Shown here: piece after piece, positions 33,827 through 42,206 of the stretch
Layout of the letters: each line of letters starts with the position of its first letter
Position numbering within the stretch: position 1 is the stretch's first letter
Assembly (NCBI GenBank): GCA_036172455.1
Contig: JAXKVY010000006.1
Span: 1-63,642, forward strand
Reading direction: 5' to 3'
DNA length: 63,642 nt
Origin: Candidatus Izemoplasma sp.
GTDB lineage: Bacteria; Bacillota_I; Bacilli_A; Izemoplasmatales; Izemoplasmataceae
Notes under the pieces: model-generated
Database searches by the model: none
The model's input: the letters and a program-made list of their open reading frames with translations, nothing else
Told to the model about the DNA's origin: nothing
Position numbers and translations under genes: made by a program

Positions 33827-34525
33827 ATGGAAGATAAAACGGTTTTAATTATTGAAGATGAACCAACGATTAATCGTATTGTCTCAAATTATTTTGCGAA
33901 TGAAAACTATACTGTATTAAGTGCTTTAGATGGCTTTAGAGGACTTCAATTATTCAGCCAAAACCAAGTTGATATTGTCTGTTTGGATATTATGATGCCA
34001 AATGTGAATGGTTGGGATGTCGCAAAGACTATTAGAGAAAGCAGCAACGTTCCAATAATTATGATGAGTGCGCTATCCGAAGAAGAAGACATCTTAAAAG
34101 GATATTCTCTCAAAGTCGATGACTATATAACAAAGCCTTTCAATCCTAAAATACTTGTCGCAAAAGTGAACAATCTACTAGATAGATTGAATGATGATAC
34201 GAGTTCTCAGCAAACATCTGGAACGTTAGCGTCTGGTGGTGTCAAGATTGATTTAGATACCCACAAGGTCTATATAGATAATAAAGAAATTGTGCTATCT
34301 AAAACAGAATTTGATCTGTTATCCTACTTTTTAAAACACGTTGGTAAAATCTGTTCAAGAAACTTATTGCTTGATGAAGTCTGGGGTATCGATGTCTATG
34401 TCGAGGATCGTATTGTTGATACCTATATTCGGAAACTCAGAAAAATATTGGGAAATAAGTCATCTTATATAAAGACTGTTTTTGGTGTAGGATACCGCTT
34501 TGAGGTGCCTGATGAAATTTCTTGA
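33827..34525 (+). CDS. OmpR-family response regulator
   Basis: A 232-residue regulator: receiver domain with DEP near residue 11, the phosphoacceptor aspartate in VCLDIMMP near 53, MSALSEEED and the lysine in YITKPF near 104; then a winged-helix domain ending VEDRIVDTYIRKLRKIL and TVFGVGYRF. Its end overlaps the start of the histidine kinase gene, its partner. A TATAAT lies upstream near 33793. The target genes are not evident; flanking genes are on the other strand. Confidence 0.94.
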   Translation: MEDKTVLIIEDEPTINRIVSNYFANENYTVLSALDGFRGLQLFSQNQVDIVCLDIMMPNVNGWDVAKTIRESSNVPIIMMSALSEEEDILKGYSLKVDDYITKPFNPKILVAKVNNLLDRLNDDTSSQQTSGTLASGGVKIDLDTHKVYIDNKEIVLSKTEFDLLSYFLKHVGKICSRNLLLDEVWGIDVYVEDRIVDTYIRKLRKILGNKSSYIKTVFGVGYRFEVPDEIS

Positions 34526-36317
34526 TAGAGTGAAACAACAAACTAAAAATAGTATCCAGTTTTTTCCCAAAGTATTTCGTAAACTCAGTATATCAACACA
34601 GCTAACGCTTACCATTATCCTCTTGTTCGCATCATTCTTTTTATTACAATCAATTTTAAATAACCAATTTTTTAAAAACTATTATATCGACAGTGAATTT
34701 GATAACATACAGACGGATTTAATAAACTACATAGATGCTTTAAATTCTCCCGATACTGACCCCTATGATATTATGTACAATTTCACCCAAGAAAATAACG
34801 CCTACAGTGTTATTGTAGATGGACAATATCGTATTTTAAAATCAACGTTTACAAACTATACAATTACCATTGATAATGTACAAGATGAAGCATTATATAC
34901 CTTATTAGTCCCTGAAAACAATTATGATTACAGTATCGGTGATACCATTGATGCTACTATCTATGAATATAATGAGTCTTTATATTCAGCAGCTTTAATT
35001 GAAACTAATGACATGACAATTTATGAATCAAATATTGCGTGTTCAAACGAAACATGTATTACAATTTCGGGCACAATAACAAGCATTCAGAAGCCAAATA
35101 ACTTAAATTATTTGTTTCAAGAAAACTTATTGGTTGAAACGGAGATAAATAAACTTAGAAACGATGCGATTAATCTCAATAATCATGCGTATGAATACAA
35201 AGAAGGGGAAGTCGCTTATTGGTACCGTTCTAATGATGGCCCTGAAGATGCATTAGTCTTTGTTCATGAGTTAGATTGGGTACGTGTTGTCACAATTATA
35301 CCAATTGCTGATACCAATGATATTATCTCAATTGTTTCATCTTACAATTACTATGTCTACGCAACAGCTATTGCGATTATATTTTTATGGAGTTTTCGTT
35401 TATCGAGTATCATATCGAAACCAACTAAAAAAATCGAAGCTGTTACACGAGAAATTGCCCAATTAAACTTTAACGTAGAAGCAAACGAATATAATAACCG
35501 CGAACATGCTTCTTTATCTCGAAGTATTAACTTAATCACACGGAACTTAAAAGAGACTCTTGCGGCTATTAATGCTAAAAATAAAGAACTCACTGAACTT
35601 TATGAAGAGCAATCTAAACAAGTATTGCTAAAAAAACGCTTAGTATCATCAATCTCTCATGAGTTAAAGACACCCTTAATGATTATGCAAGTCATAATTC
35701 AAGGAATCTTAGATGATATTATCGCAAAAAAAGATATAGACGGCGAGCTTGAAAATGTCTTAGATGAGATAAGTAAGTCCTCTTTAATGATTCAAGATAT
35801 GCTGCAGATCTATCGTTTGGATAACGCTGAAACCGTCCTTGAGAAGACGCACTTTGATATTTCTAAAGTAACACTAGACTTTTTAAAAGAATTTGAACAC
35901 ACTATAAAAAAAGACCAATTCGACTTGGATATCAATATTCAAGATCAGGTAATAGTCTTTGCGGATGAGAAACTTATTAAACGTGTTATTTCAAACTTCT
36001 TAACGAACGCGATTAAGTACACACCCCCTACTGAAAGAATTTACATTGAAATTAGTGAACATGAAAACTATGTCTATTATGAGCTAACTAATTATGGCAT
36101 CAACATTAATGAAAAAGAATTAGACAATATATGGATACCATTTTACCGTATTAAACAAACCCAAAATATGCAAAAGCATACAAAAGGCAGTGGTGTTGGG
36201 CTATACTTAGTGAGTGAAATATTGACGGCTCATGAAGCAGATTATGGTATTAGAAATGTAAATAACGGCGTGAAAGCTTGGTTCAAACTTTATACTAAAA
36301 TAGACGGTAATCTTTAA
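34512..36317 (+). CDS. Sensor histidine kinase
   Basis: A 601-residue membrane kinase. Transmembrane helices near 30-50 and 260-280 enclose an external sensor of about 210 residues that has a C-x4-C pair (CSNETC). A HAMP-like region follows (ISKPTKKIEAVTREIAQ), then HisKA with the phosphohistidine in SISHELKTPL near 380, the N box NFLTNAIKYTP near 495 and GSGVGLYLV near 560. The ATG at 34512 follows GAGGTG inside the regulator gene. The external cysteines may form a disulfide. The signal is unknown. Confidence 0.93.
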   Translation: MKFLDRVKQQTKNSIQFFPKVFRKLSISTQLTLTIILLFASFFLLQSILNNQFFKNYYIDSEFDNIQTDLINYIDALNSPDTDPYDIMYNFTQENNAYSVIVDGQYRILKSTFTNYTITIDNVQDEALYTLLVPENNYDYSIGDTIDATIYEYNESLYSAALIETNDMTIYESNIACSNETCITISGTITSIQKPNNLNYLFQENLLVETEINKLRNDAINLNNHAYEYKEGEVAYWYRSNDGPEDALVFVHELDWVRVVTIIPIADTNDIISIVSSYNYYVYATAIAIIFLWSFRLSSIISKPTKKIEAVTREIAQLNFNVEANEYNNREHASLSRSINLITRNLKETLAAINAKNKELTELYEEQSKQVLLKKRLVSSISHELKTPLMIMQVIIQGILDDIIAKKDIDGELENVLDEISKSSLMIQDMLQIYRLDNAETVLEKTHFDISKVTLDFLKEFEHTIKKDQFDLDINIQDQVIVFADEKLIKRVISNFLTNAIKYTPPTERIYIEISEHENYVYYELTNYGININEKELDNIWIPFYRIKQTQNMQKHTKGSGVGLYLVSEILTAHEADYGIRNVNNGVKAWFKLYTKIDGNL

Positions 36318-36334
36318 AGATTTCCGTCTATTTT
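36297..36334. terminator. Bidirectional terminator
   Basis: AAAATAGACGG/CCGTCTATTTT stem between the convergent kinase and HAD genes, containing the kinase stop codon. Confidence 0.85.
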
Positions 36335-37109
36335 ATATAATATTATAGCGTTTAAAGGCGTGATAAATACCACCATTACCGGCGCTATCTGTAATAAAAT
36401 CAGCAACTTCTTTTAAAGCATTTGGCGCATCCTTCATCGCGATACCTAAGTTAACAGTTTCTAACATAGTGATGTCATTATACCCATCCCCAATTGCAAT
36501 AGTATCTTCTATAGACACCCCTAAATGTTCAATGACTTTTTTTACACCAATTTCTTTTAATCCAGATCTCATATTAACGTCAAGACCATACTCACATGAA
36601 TAATGAAAGCCCAGTTCAGGAATTAATGTTTCAAACCTTTTATAGTCATCTTTATCATAATACATAATGACCTGATATACAGCATGTGATTTATAAAAAC
36701 CTGGTATATAAACAGGATCATCAAGATGAAACCTTCTACTGAACTTTTTGCTCAGATTATTGTAGCGTGACTCTAAAGCAAAAATCTCATGGCCTTCATA
36801 AGCTATATCAATCTCTTCTTGTTTTGCTAACTGGACTAATTTATCTAAGATTTCTTTTGGGATAGGATCACTGAAAATCATATTTTCGTGATAGACAACA
36901 ATTCGCCCATTATTTGCAATATAGGAGTGAATTCCTAACTCCTTTTCAACATCATAAAATAGCGCTTTAGGTCTACCTGTAGCGATGATAACTTCATGTC
37001 CATTTTCTTGAGCTAATTGTATAGAGTCACGTGTTAATTGAGGAATACTATTAGTGTCGTGATCTATAATGGTACCATCTAAGTCTAAAAATATATATTT
37101 TTTTCTCAT
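36333..37109 (-). CDS. HAD-superfamily Cof-type phosphatase
   Basis: A 258-residue Cof-like hydrolase: FLDLDGTII with the nucleophile aspartate at the N-terminus, VIIATGRP near 40, the lysine in GVKKVIEHLG near 190 and AIGDGYNDITML near 205. These enzymes dephosphorylate sugar phosphates and related small molecules with broad specificity. The ATG at 37109 follows GGTGGAAATA. It is 19 bases after the ArsR-like gene, likely in one transcript. Confidence 0.92.
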   Translation of the reverse strand: MRKKYIFLDLDGTIIDHDTNSIPQLTRDSIQLAQENGHEVIIATGRPKALFYDVEKELGIHSYIANNGRIVVYHENMIFSDPIPKEILDKLVQLAKQEEIDIAYEGHEIFALESRYNNLSKKFSRRFHLDDPVYIPGFYKSHAVYQVIMYYDKDDYKRFETLIPELGFHYSCEYGLDVNMRSGLKEIGVKKVIEHLGVSIEDTIAIGDGYNDITMLETVNLGIAMKDAPNALKEVADFITDSAGNGGIYHAFKRYNII

Positions 37110-37128
37110 TATTTCCACCCTTTTTGTA

Positions 37129-37392
37129 TTATGTTAGAAGATATTTTATGAGTAGTAAGTGGTTTTCCAAAAAAGACTCTTTAATATGGTATTTTACTAG
37201 ATTCTTCTCACGTACTCCTTCAACAATTTCTGCATCCCGTAGTTTTTTCAAATGTTTAGAAACATTAGCCTGTTTTAAGTGAAGCAAATCAAGAAACTCA
37301 GAGACATATAATTCTTCGTAATCCATCAATTTCATAAACATCTGAAATCTGGTCTCGTCACTCAACAACTTTATTACCTCAAATTGGTTCAT
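37129..37392 (-). CDS. ArsR-like winged-helix regulator
   Basis: An 87-residue single-domain regulator with the ArsR fold: LSDETRFQMFMKLMD, then SEFLDLLHLKQANVSKHLKKLRDAEIV as recognition region. The metal motif ELCVCDL of the arsenic sensors is here ELYVSEF, so the two cysteines are missing and it is not a classical thiol metal sensor. The ATG at 37392 follows AGGTGTG. A palindrome upstream is a likely operator; the HAD gene follows. Confidence 0.88.
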   Translation of the reverse strand: MNQFEVIKLLSDETRFQMFMKLMDYEELYVSEFLDLLHLKQANVSKHLKKLRDAEIVEGVREKNLVKYHIKESFLENHLLLIKYLLT

Positions 37393-37421
37393 TTTTATCA
37401 CACCTAAATATATTCTTATAC

Positions 37422-37433
37422 AGTAATATTACT
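37422..37433. promoter_or_regulatory. Palindrome upstream of the ArsR-like gene
   Basis: AGTAATATTACT is a perfect 12-base dyad in the promoter region, a likely autoregulatory operator. Confidence 0.5.
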
Positions 37434-37465
37434 ATATAGCAATATTTATGTCAAGCTTAAAAAAA

Positions 37466-37565
37466 ACATCTCCCATTAAGCACCCCCACCCACATAGACA
37501 GAAAACTTAAGGCTGCTTCGTTCCCGACCTGACCTAATTCGTCACCACCTATTGAATGGAGATGA
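37466..37565 (-). ncRNA. ffs: Small signal recognition particle RNA (4.5S type)
   Basis: On the minus strand the apical domain reads GGTCAGGTCGGGAACGAAGC followed by AGCC, the Ffh-binding hairpin. Distal arms CATCTCCATT / AATGGGAGATG close the rod, and a run of T follows as terminator. The tetraloop closing pair is G-C around GGAA where the common form has C-G. It lies downstream of tadA, as in many Firmicutes. Length is about 100 bases. Confidence 0.93.
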
Positions 37566-37584
37566 TTAATGAGAGATATCATTA

Positions 37585-38037
37585 TCATCTTTTACGTAAC
37601 TCTTTAAAAAACGTTTTTAATATGTTTGTACATTTATGTTCTAATACTCCAGAGACAACTTCAACCTGATGGTTAAAGGGATATTCAAAGAGATTCATAA
37701 CACTTTCATGCACACCTGATTTATAGTCCTTAGCGCCGTAAACTACGCGCTTTATCCGCGATTGTATTATTGCTCCTGCACACATTGGACACGGTTCAAT
37801 TGTAACATACAAATCGCACGTGTCAAGTCTCCAACTCTGCAATATCTGATTTGCCTTTTCTATTGCTAGAATTTCAGCGTGACCAATGGCTCTGTTATCT
37901 CGTTCCCTTAGATTATGAGCTCTAGCAATAATTTGATCACCACAGACAATAACAGCTCCTATAGGTACTTCATCTAGAGCTTTGGCTTTTTCAGCTTCTT
38001 CAATAGCTATTTGCATGTACTGCTCATCTTTTGTCAT
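37585..38037 (-). CDS. tadA: tRNA-specific adenosine deaminase TadA
   Basis: A 150-residue deaminase with zinc ligands HAEILAIEKA near residue 54 and PCPMCAGAI near 83. It converts adenosine 34 of tRNA-Arg(ACG) to inosine. The N-terminal YMQIAIEEAEKAKALDEVPIGAVI is typical. Its ATG overlaps the tdk stop (ATGA). The SRP RNA follows downstream. Confidence 0.94.
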   Translation of the reverse strand: MTKDEQYMQIAIEEAEKAKALDEVPIGAVIVCGDQIIARAHNLRERDNRAIGHAEILAIEKANQILQSWRLDTCDLYVTIEPCPMCAGAIIQSRIKRVVYGAKDYKSGVHESVMNLFEYPFNHQVEVVSGVLEHKCTNILKTFFKELRKR

Positions 38038-38642
38038 GATTTTATTTCATTCTTATAAGGTCTTGGTTTACGGTAAACCTTATGACATTTTCGACATCTT
38101 GCTTCGTAACTTTCTTCAGCTCCTATAAGAACAATAGGATCTTTATATTTTGCTGGCTTTCCATTTACTAAACGTTGAGTTCTTGTTGCAGGACGGCCAC
38201 AACTTACACAAATTGCTGTTAACTTTGTTACATATTCTGCAATAGCCAATAATTTTGGCATAAATGAAAATGGTTCACCACGAAAATCTTTATCTAATCC
38301 ACTCACAATAACGCGGATTTTTTTGCTTGCTAAAAAATCAACAATCTTAACCACTTCTTCATCTAAAAACTGGATTTCATCAATCGCAACAACATCAGTA
38401 TCTTTATCTATGTGCTCAAATATCTGTCTTGCATAGGAAATATTAACTGATTTTGTACGACTATTATTATGCGAAACTACCTCATTATCGGCATAACGGT
38501 CATCTATTGACGGCTTAAATACAACAATATTCTTCTTAGCATATTCTAAGCGTCTGACACGCCTGAGGAGTTCTTCTGTTTTTCCTGCGAACATGGGTCC
38601 ACAGACAACTTCAATCCACCCTGGTTTTTGATTTAAATACAT
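38034..38642 (-). CDS. tdk: Thymidine kinase
   Basis: A 202-residue type II thymidine kinase: P-loop GPMFAGKTEELLRRVRR near residue 15, DEIQFLD near 90, lasso region near 160 and zinc-binding CVSCGRPA with CRKCHK. It phosphorylates thymidine from salvage. The ATG at 38642 follows AGGTGG; a GTG one codon earlier is less likely. Confidence 0.95.
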   Translation of the reverse strand: MYLNQKPGWIEVVCGPMFAGKTEELLRRVRRLEYAKKNIVVFKPSIDDRYADNEVVSHNNSRTKSVNISYARQIFEHIDKDTDVVAIDEIQFLDEEVVKIVDFLASKKIRVIVSGLDKDFRGEPFSFMPKLLAIAEYVTKLTAICVSCGRPATRTQRLVNGKPAKYKDPIVLIGAEESYEARCRKCHKVYRKPRPYKNEIKS

Positions 38643-38939
38643 CACAACACCACCTAGTTTTTATATATACAACAATAACATAATTTTTTAAAAAAATATA
38701 GCCTGATATAAGAATTATTCAGTTAATTCGTATAGCAAATTATTTTTTTATTAATTATCTATAAAAGATAATACTATTATGCATCTATTATTGATCGCTT
38801 AGATAAAGGTAAAACCCTATTTATAGCAGTTTTGAATATATAGAACTATTATAATATACAGGCTTTATAAAAGCCTATATATATGTTATAATTGTTTGGA
38901 AAATAAACATATATAATGATATTAATAGAGGAGAAGATT
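38643..38939. other. Divergent intergenic region with promoter of the HydABC-like operon
   Basis: AT-rich, no gene. A plus-strand promoter is visible: TTTATA (38864-38869), 17 bases, TATAAT (38887-38892). The -35 box lies inside the small palindrome AGGCTTT-ATA-AAAGCCT (38860-38876), which could be an operator. It does not fit the Rex consensus. Nothing else can be supported. Confidence 0.55.
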
Positions 38940-39422
38940 ATGGGTAGAACTATTGAAATATCAAAAGAAAATGAGAGCGCGTTATTGAGCGCTATCGACC
39001 AACACATGAAAAACCCTGGTCCATTAATGCCAATACTGCACGATGCTCAACAAATATTCGGGTGTATCCCATTAGAAGTTCAAAAACTTATTTCACGAGA
39101 AACAGGTGTCACCATTGCTGAGATTAATGGTGTAGTTACATTCTATTCTAGTTTCTCACAAACACCAAAAGGAAAAGAAACTATCGGTGTTTGTTTAGGT
39201 ACACCATGTTATGTGCGTGGTGCACAAATCATACTTGATACAGTGAAAAAAGAACTTGGTATTGATGTGGGAGAAACCACAGAGGATGGAGAATTCTCAT
39301 TAGATGCTATTCGTTGCATTGGTACATGTGGTATGGCACCAGTTATGTCAATTGGTGAAGAAGTTATAGGCGAAATGTCAGTCGAAAAAGTGAAAAAAGT
39401 CTTAAAAGGTAGGCGAAAATAG
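38940..39422 (+). CDS. NuoE/HydC-like 24-kDa [2Fe-2S] subunit
   Basis: A 160-residue thioredoxin-like ferredoxin subunit: helical N-terminus with MPILHDAQQIFGCIP, then GVCLGTPCYVRGA (C-x4-C) near 88 and IRCIGTCGMAP (C-x3-C) near 125, the four ligands of one [2Fe-2S] cluster. In HydABC complexes this is HydC, next to the flavin subunit. The ATG at 38940 follows AGAGGAG. It is the first gene of the nine-gene operon. Confidence 0.92.
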   Translation: MGRTIEISKENESALLSAIDQHMKNPGPLMPILHDAQQIFGCIPLEVQKLISRETGVTIAEINGVVTFYSSFSQTPKGKETIGVCLGTPCYVRGAQIILDTVKKELGIDVGETTEDGEFSLDAIRCIGTCGMAPVMSIGEEVIGEMSVEKVKKVLKGRRK

Positions 39423-39812
39423 ATGGAATTGAATGCTGTATTAGACTTAATTGATGCAAAACAGTTCAACTTAGAGTGCCCACGATGCGTCAAAGAAATT
39501 AATTATGCGTTTGTTTGTGATTTAATGAGTGATGCATTGATGCTTTTAAAGCAAATGCCTAGTCACATAGGAGCGCACGGTGCCCTGGTTACAGGACTTG
39601 TTACCAATCAAGCATTACGTACAGCAGAAATACTTGATTTAGAAACAATCATCTTTGTACGTGGTAAAACACCAACGAAACAAGTTATTGAACTTGCAGA
39701 TGAACTGGGAATCACTTTAATCGGTACTGATTTAACTATGTACCGGACAAGTGGCTTATTATTCATGAACGGTGTGAAAAGTTATGAATCCGTGCTTGAA
39801 GAAAACCACTAA
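39423..39812 (+). CDS. DRTGG-like domain protein 1
   Basis: A 129-residue protein resembling the DRTGG-domain proteins found in hydrogenase operons of Clostridia and Thermoanaerobacter. The beta/alpha pattern VTGLVTNQALRTAEILDL then ETIIFVRGKTP then ADELGITLIGTDLTMYRTSGLL is characteristic, although the DRTGG string itself is not intact. Function unknown; DRTGG domains are often joined to regulators. The ATG is directly after the NuoE-like stop, with ribosome site AGGTAGG. Confidence 0.7.
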   Translation: MELNAVLDLIDAKQFNLECPRCVKEINYAFVCDLMSDALMLLKQMPSHIGAHGALVTGLVTNQALRTAEILDLETIIFVRGKTPTKQVIELADELGITLIGTDLTMYRTSGLLFMNGVKSYESVLEENH

Positions 39813-40254
39813 AAACGCCCGTATTCATAAAGAGTTTGTCATTGAGCGAAATGATATCGCTAATGCTGGTACTGTCGCAAGTACGACCAAACGTATACTA
39901 AAACTCGAAGGATTTCCGAGTCACTTTATCAAACGTGTTACAATTGGAGTTTATGAAGCTGAGATTAATGTTGTAATTCATTCTTATGGTGGAACAGTAA
40001 TATTCGATCTCAATGATGATCATGTTACGCTTACATTCGAAGATAAAGGCCCTGGTATTGAGGATATCGAACTTGCAAAAGCGGCAGGATTCTCAACAGC
40101 TAGTTCCTACGCAATTGAGAATGGCTTTGGTGCTGGAATGGGCTTGCCTAATATTGAAGCAGTCTCAGATGAGATGCACTTGACCTCATCGAAAGAAGGT
40201 ACAAAACTGTGTATGCGATTCGATATAGGAGATGATCACGTTGACAGTGAATGA
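39784..40254 (+). CDS. RsbW/anti-sigma-like ATP-binding protein
   Basis: A 156-residue GHKL ATPase-domain protein. VGVYEAEINVVIHSYGG-type N box (GVYEAEINVVIHSYGG near 55), FEDKGPGIED (G1) near 90 and GFGAGMGLPNIEAVSD (G2) near 118 are present; no phosphoacceptor domain. Such proteins act as serine kinases or anti-sigma factors and are common in this operon type. It overlaps the preceding gene by 29 bases; a TTG at 39796 is a possible alternative start. Confidence 0.82.
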   Translation: MNPCLKKTTKNARIHKEFVIERNDIANAGTVASTTKRILKLEGFPSHFIKRVTIGVYEAEINVVIHSYGGTVIFDLNDDHVTLTFEDKGPGIEDIELAKAAGFSTASSYAIENGFGAGMGLPNIEAVSDEMHLTSSKEGTKLCMRFDIGDDHVDSE

Positions 40255-40570
40255 CCTTAACAATCATAAGGCGTTAACCCTAGTTAATGAAGATAGTAAT
40301 GATACGCAAACAATTAATAAACTCTTTGCATCTGATTTGCTGAGTCATGTAATTGGCTATGCTGAAGAGCATGACGTCTTAATCACTGTATTAAATAACA
40401 TCAATGTTTTGGGTGTTGCGAGTTTACTTGATCTAAGCGCTGTAATTTTTACACACAACGCTAAGATTAAACCTGATATCATTACTCGCGCAAATGATTT
40501 GAATTTGTCACTCTTTATTACCCCTTTATCTACCGCAGATATTATTAAACAACTTGCGAGTTTGGAGTAA
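40232..40570 (+). CDS. DRTGG-like domain protein 2
   Basis: A 109-112 residue protein with the DRTGG-like fold: LFASDLLSHVIGYAEEHDVLITV, then INVLGVASLLDLSAVIFTHN and ANDLNLSLFITPLSTADIIKQL. It is distantly similar to the product of 39423-39812. The ATG at 40232 directly abuts GGAG; a TTG at 40241, nine bases from it, is the better-spaced start. Function unknown. Confidence 0.72.
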   Translation: MITLTVNDLNNHKALTLVNEDSNDTQTINKLFASDLLSHVIGYAEEHDVLITVLNNINVLGVASLLDLSAVIFTHNAKIKPDIITRANDLNLSLFITPLSTADIIKQLASLE

Positions 40571-40575
40571 TTAAA

Positions 40576-41286
40576 ATGAAATGTTATTATGACTTGCATA
40601 TTCATTCCGTACTATCACCTGATGGTGATGAATTTATGACACCAAATAACATTTTAAACATGGCAATGTTAAAAAATCTCGATTTTATCGCGATTACAGA
40701 TCATAATTGCTTACTACAACTCCAAACTGTCAAAAACATTGAAACATCGTATGATTTTATTTTTGTACCGGGTGTAGAAGTTACTGTGAAAGAAGGCTTT
40801 GACGTCCTATGTTACTTTCGTACATTCAATGATGCAGAGATATTTAATCAGTTTATTCAAGGGTATTTAACCGATACATTTACACACTTTACACCTGATG
40901 ACCAAATTATTACAGATATTTACGACAACCCTATCGGAACAGTCAAAAAAGGCTTATTAACATCAACGTTGCCCTACAAGGTACTCTATCGACAAGTGAA
41001 ATCACTTGATGGTATTGCACTCTTTGCGCACATCAATCGTCCGAGTAAGTCTGTCCTAAATAATTATTCACTTGACGACTATCTTTTTGACGGTATTGAA
41101 ATTGAACCACAACACAAAACAGCATTTTTAAAAAAATATCCCCAATATAAACAGTATATAACTCTCTCTAATTCTGATTCACATACTTTAATGTCGATTT
41201 CTGAACGTATTGAGTATTTAGAACTAGCAGAGAAATCAATAGATGCCTTCTTTGATTACTTTAAAGGGGGCACAAAAAATGAATGA
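40576..41286 (+). CDS. PHP-domain phosphoesterase-like protein
   Basis: A 236-residue PHP protein. Metal ligands are visible in order: DLHIHS (H-x-H) near residue 7, AITDHN near 40, FVPGVEVTV near 66, FAHINRP near 152 and SNSDSHT near 200. The family ranges from histidinol phosphatase to nucleotide phosphoesterases. It is a regular member of HydABC-linked operons, where its role is unknown. ATG follows GGAG. Confidence 0.88.
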   Translation: MKCYYDLHIHSVLSPDGDEFMTPNNILNMAMLKNLDFIAITDHNCLLQLQTVKNIETSYDFIFVPGVEVTVKEGFDVLCYFRTFNDAEIFNQFIQGYLTDTFTHFTPDDQIITDIYDNPIGTVKKGLLTSTLPYKVLYRQVKSLDGIALFAHINRPSKSVLNNYSLDDYLFDGIEIEPQHKTAFLKKYPQYKQYITLSNSDSHTLMSISERIEYLELAEKSIDAFFDYFKGGTKNE

Positions 41287-41833
41287 ACTTTCCTTGCATA
41301 TTTTAGATATTTGTGAAAACTCAATCAGTGCGAACGCATCACTCATTGAGATTACTATAGAAGAAAGTACAACGCAAAATACCTACACCATCACTATTAC
41401 TGATGATGGTCACGGGATGAATAAGAAAACACTCTCGCAAGTGTCTGACCCTTTTTTTACAACACGAACGACTCGTAAAGTGGGCCTCGGTATCTCACTA
41501 TTCAAACTCGCTTGCGAATTAACAGGGGGCACATTTCAAATCGATTCCATTGAAAAAGAAGGGACACTCATTAAAGCTGAGTTTGTACGAGATCATATCA
41601 ATCGCGCACCAGTTGGCGACATTGAAGAAACACTTACCGTCTTATTAATGAATGATGCTGGTATCGATATCAGATATGTGCATATGATTGATCATCAAAC
41701 CTATTACTTTGACTCTCGTGAAGTCAAACAAATACTCAATGATGTACCAATCACTGATTATAATGTCATTTTATGGATTAAAAACAATATAAAAGAAGGA
41801 CTACTTTCAATCCAAAAGGAGGAAACAAAATGA
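41279..41833 (+). CDS. GHKL ATP-binding protein (histidine-kinase-like)
   Basis: A 184-residue protein consisting of a histidine-kinase-type ATPase domain: N box ILDICENSISANA near residue 7, ITDDGHGM near 38 and RKVGLGISLFK near 60, then an alpha/beta tail with no phosphoacceptor histidine helix. The ATG at 41279 follows AAAGGGGG and overlaps the PHP stop. Known from hydrogenase operons; partner and target unknown. Confidence 0.84.
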   Translation: MNELSLHILDICENSISANASLIEITIEESTTQNTYTITITDDGHGMNKKTLSQVSDPFFTTRTTRKVGLGISLFKLACELTGGTFQIDSIEKEGTLIKAEFVRDHINRAPVGDIEETLTVLLMNDAGIDIRYVHMIDHQTYYFDSREVKQILNDVPITDYNVILWIKNNIKEGLLSIQKEETK

Positions 41834-42195
41834 AATCATTAGATGATTTAAAAAAGATTCGTGAGAAAGCGCAAAGAAAAGTTACAATGCGGGACAAGCA
41901 AGATGGTACACGTATCTTAGTAGGGATGGCAACATGCGGTATTAGCGCAGGTGCACGCCCTGTCATGAATAAATTTGTTGAGGAAATTGCTGAACGTGAT
42001 ATCGAAAATATCACCGTTACACCAGTCGGTTGTATTGGTGAATGCGCAATTGAACCAATTGTAGAGGTGCTTGAAGGCGACAAACGTACAACATATTGTA
42101 AAGTTGATGAAGACGTTGCCCAAAGAATTATAGACGAACATATACTCGGTGGTAAGATCGTTAAGGATAACATCATCGGTAAATTTAGAGTATAA
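41830..42195 (+). CDS. Thioredoxin-like [2Fe-2S] ferredoxin-type protein
   Basis: A 121-residue small protein typical of the segment between the ATPase and NuoF genes in HydABC operons. GMATCGISAGARPVMNKF near 33 and TPVGCIGECAIEPIVEV near 66 match the thioredoxin-like ferredoxin fold, but only three of the usual ligand cysteines are at standard places. ATG follows AAAGGAGG and overlaps the preceding stop (ATGA). Likely an electron carrier or structural subunit. Confidence 0.85.
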   Translation: MKSLDDLKKIREKAQRKVTMRDKQDGTRILVGMATCGISAGARPVMNKFVEEIAERDIENITVTPVGCIGECAIEPIVEVLEGDKRTTYCKVDEDVAQRIIDEHILGGKIVKDNIIGKFRV

Positions 42196-42206
42196 GGTGA
42201 TTACGA

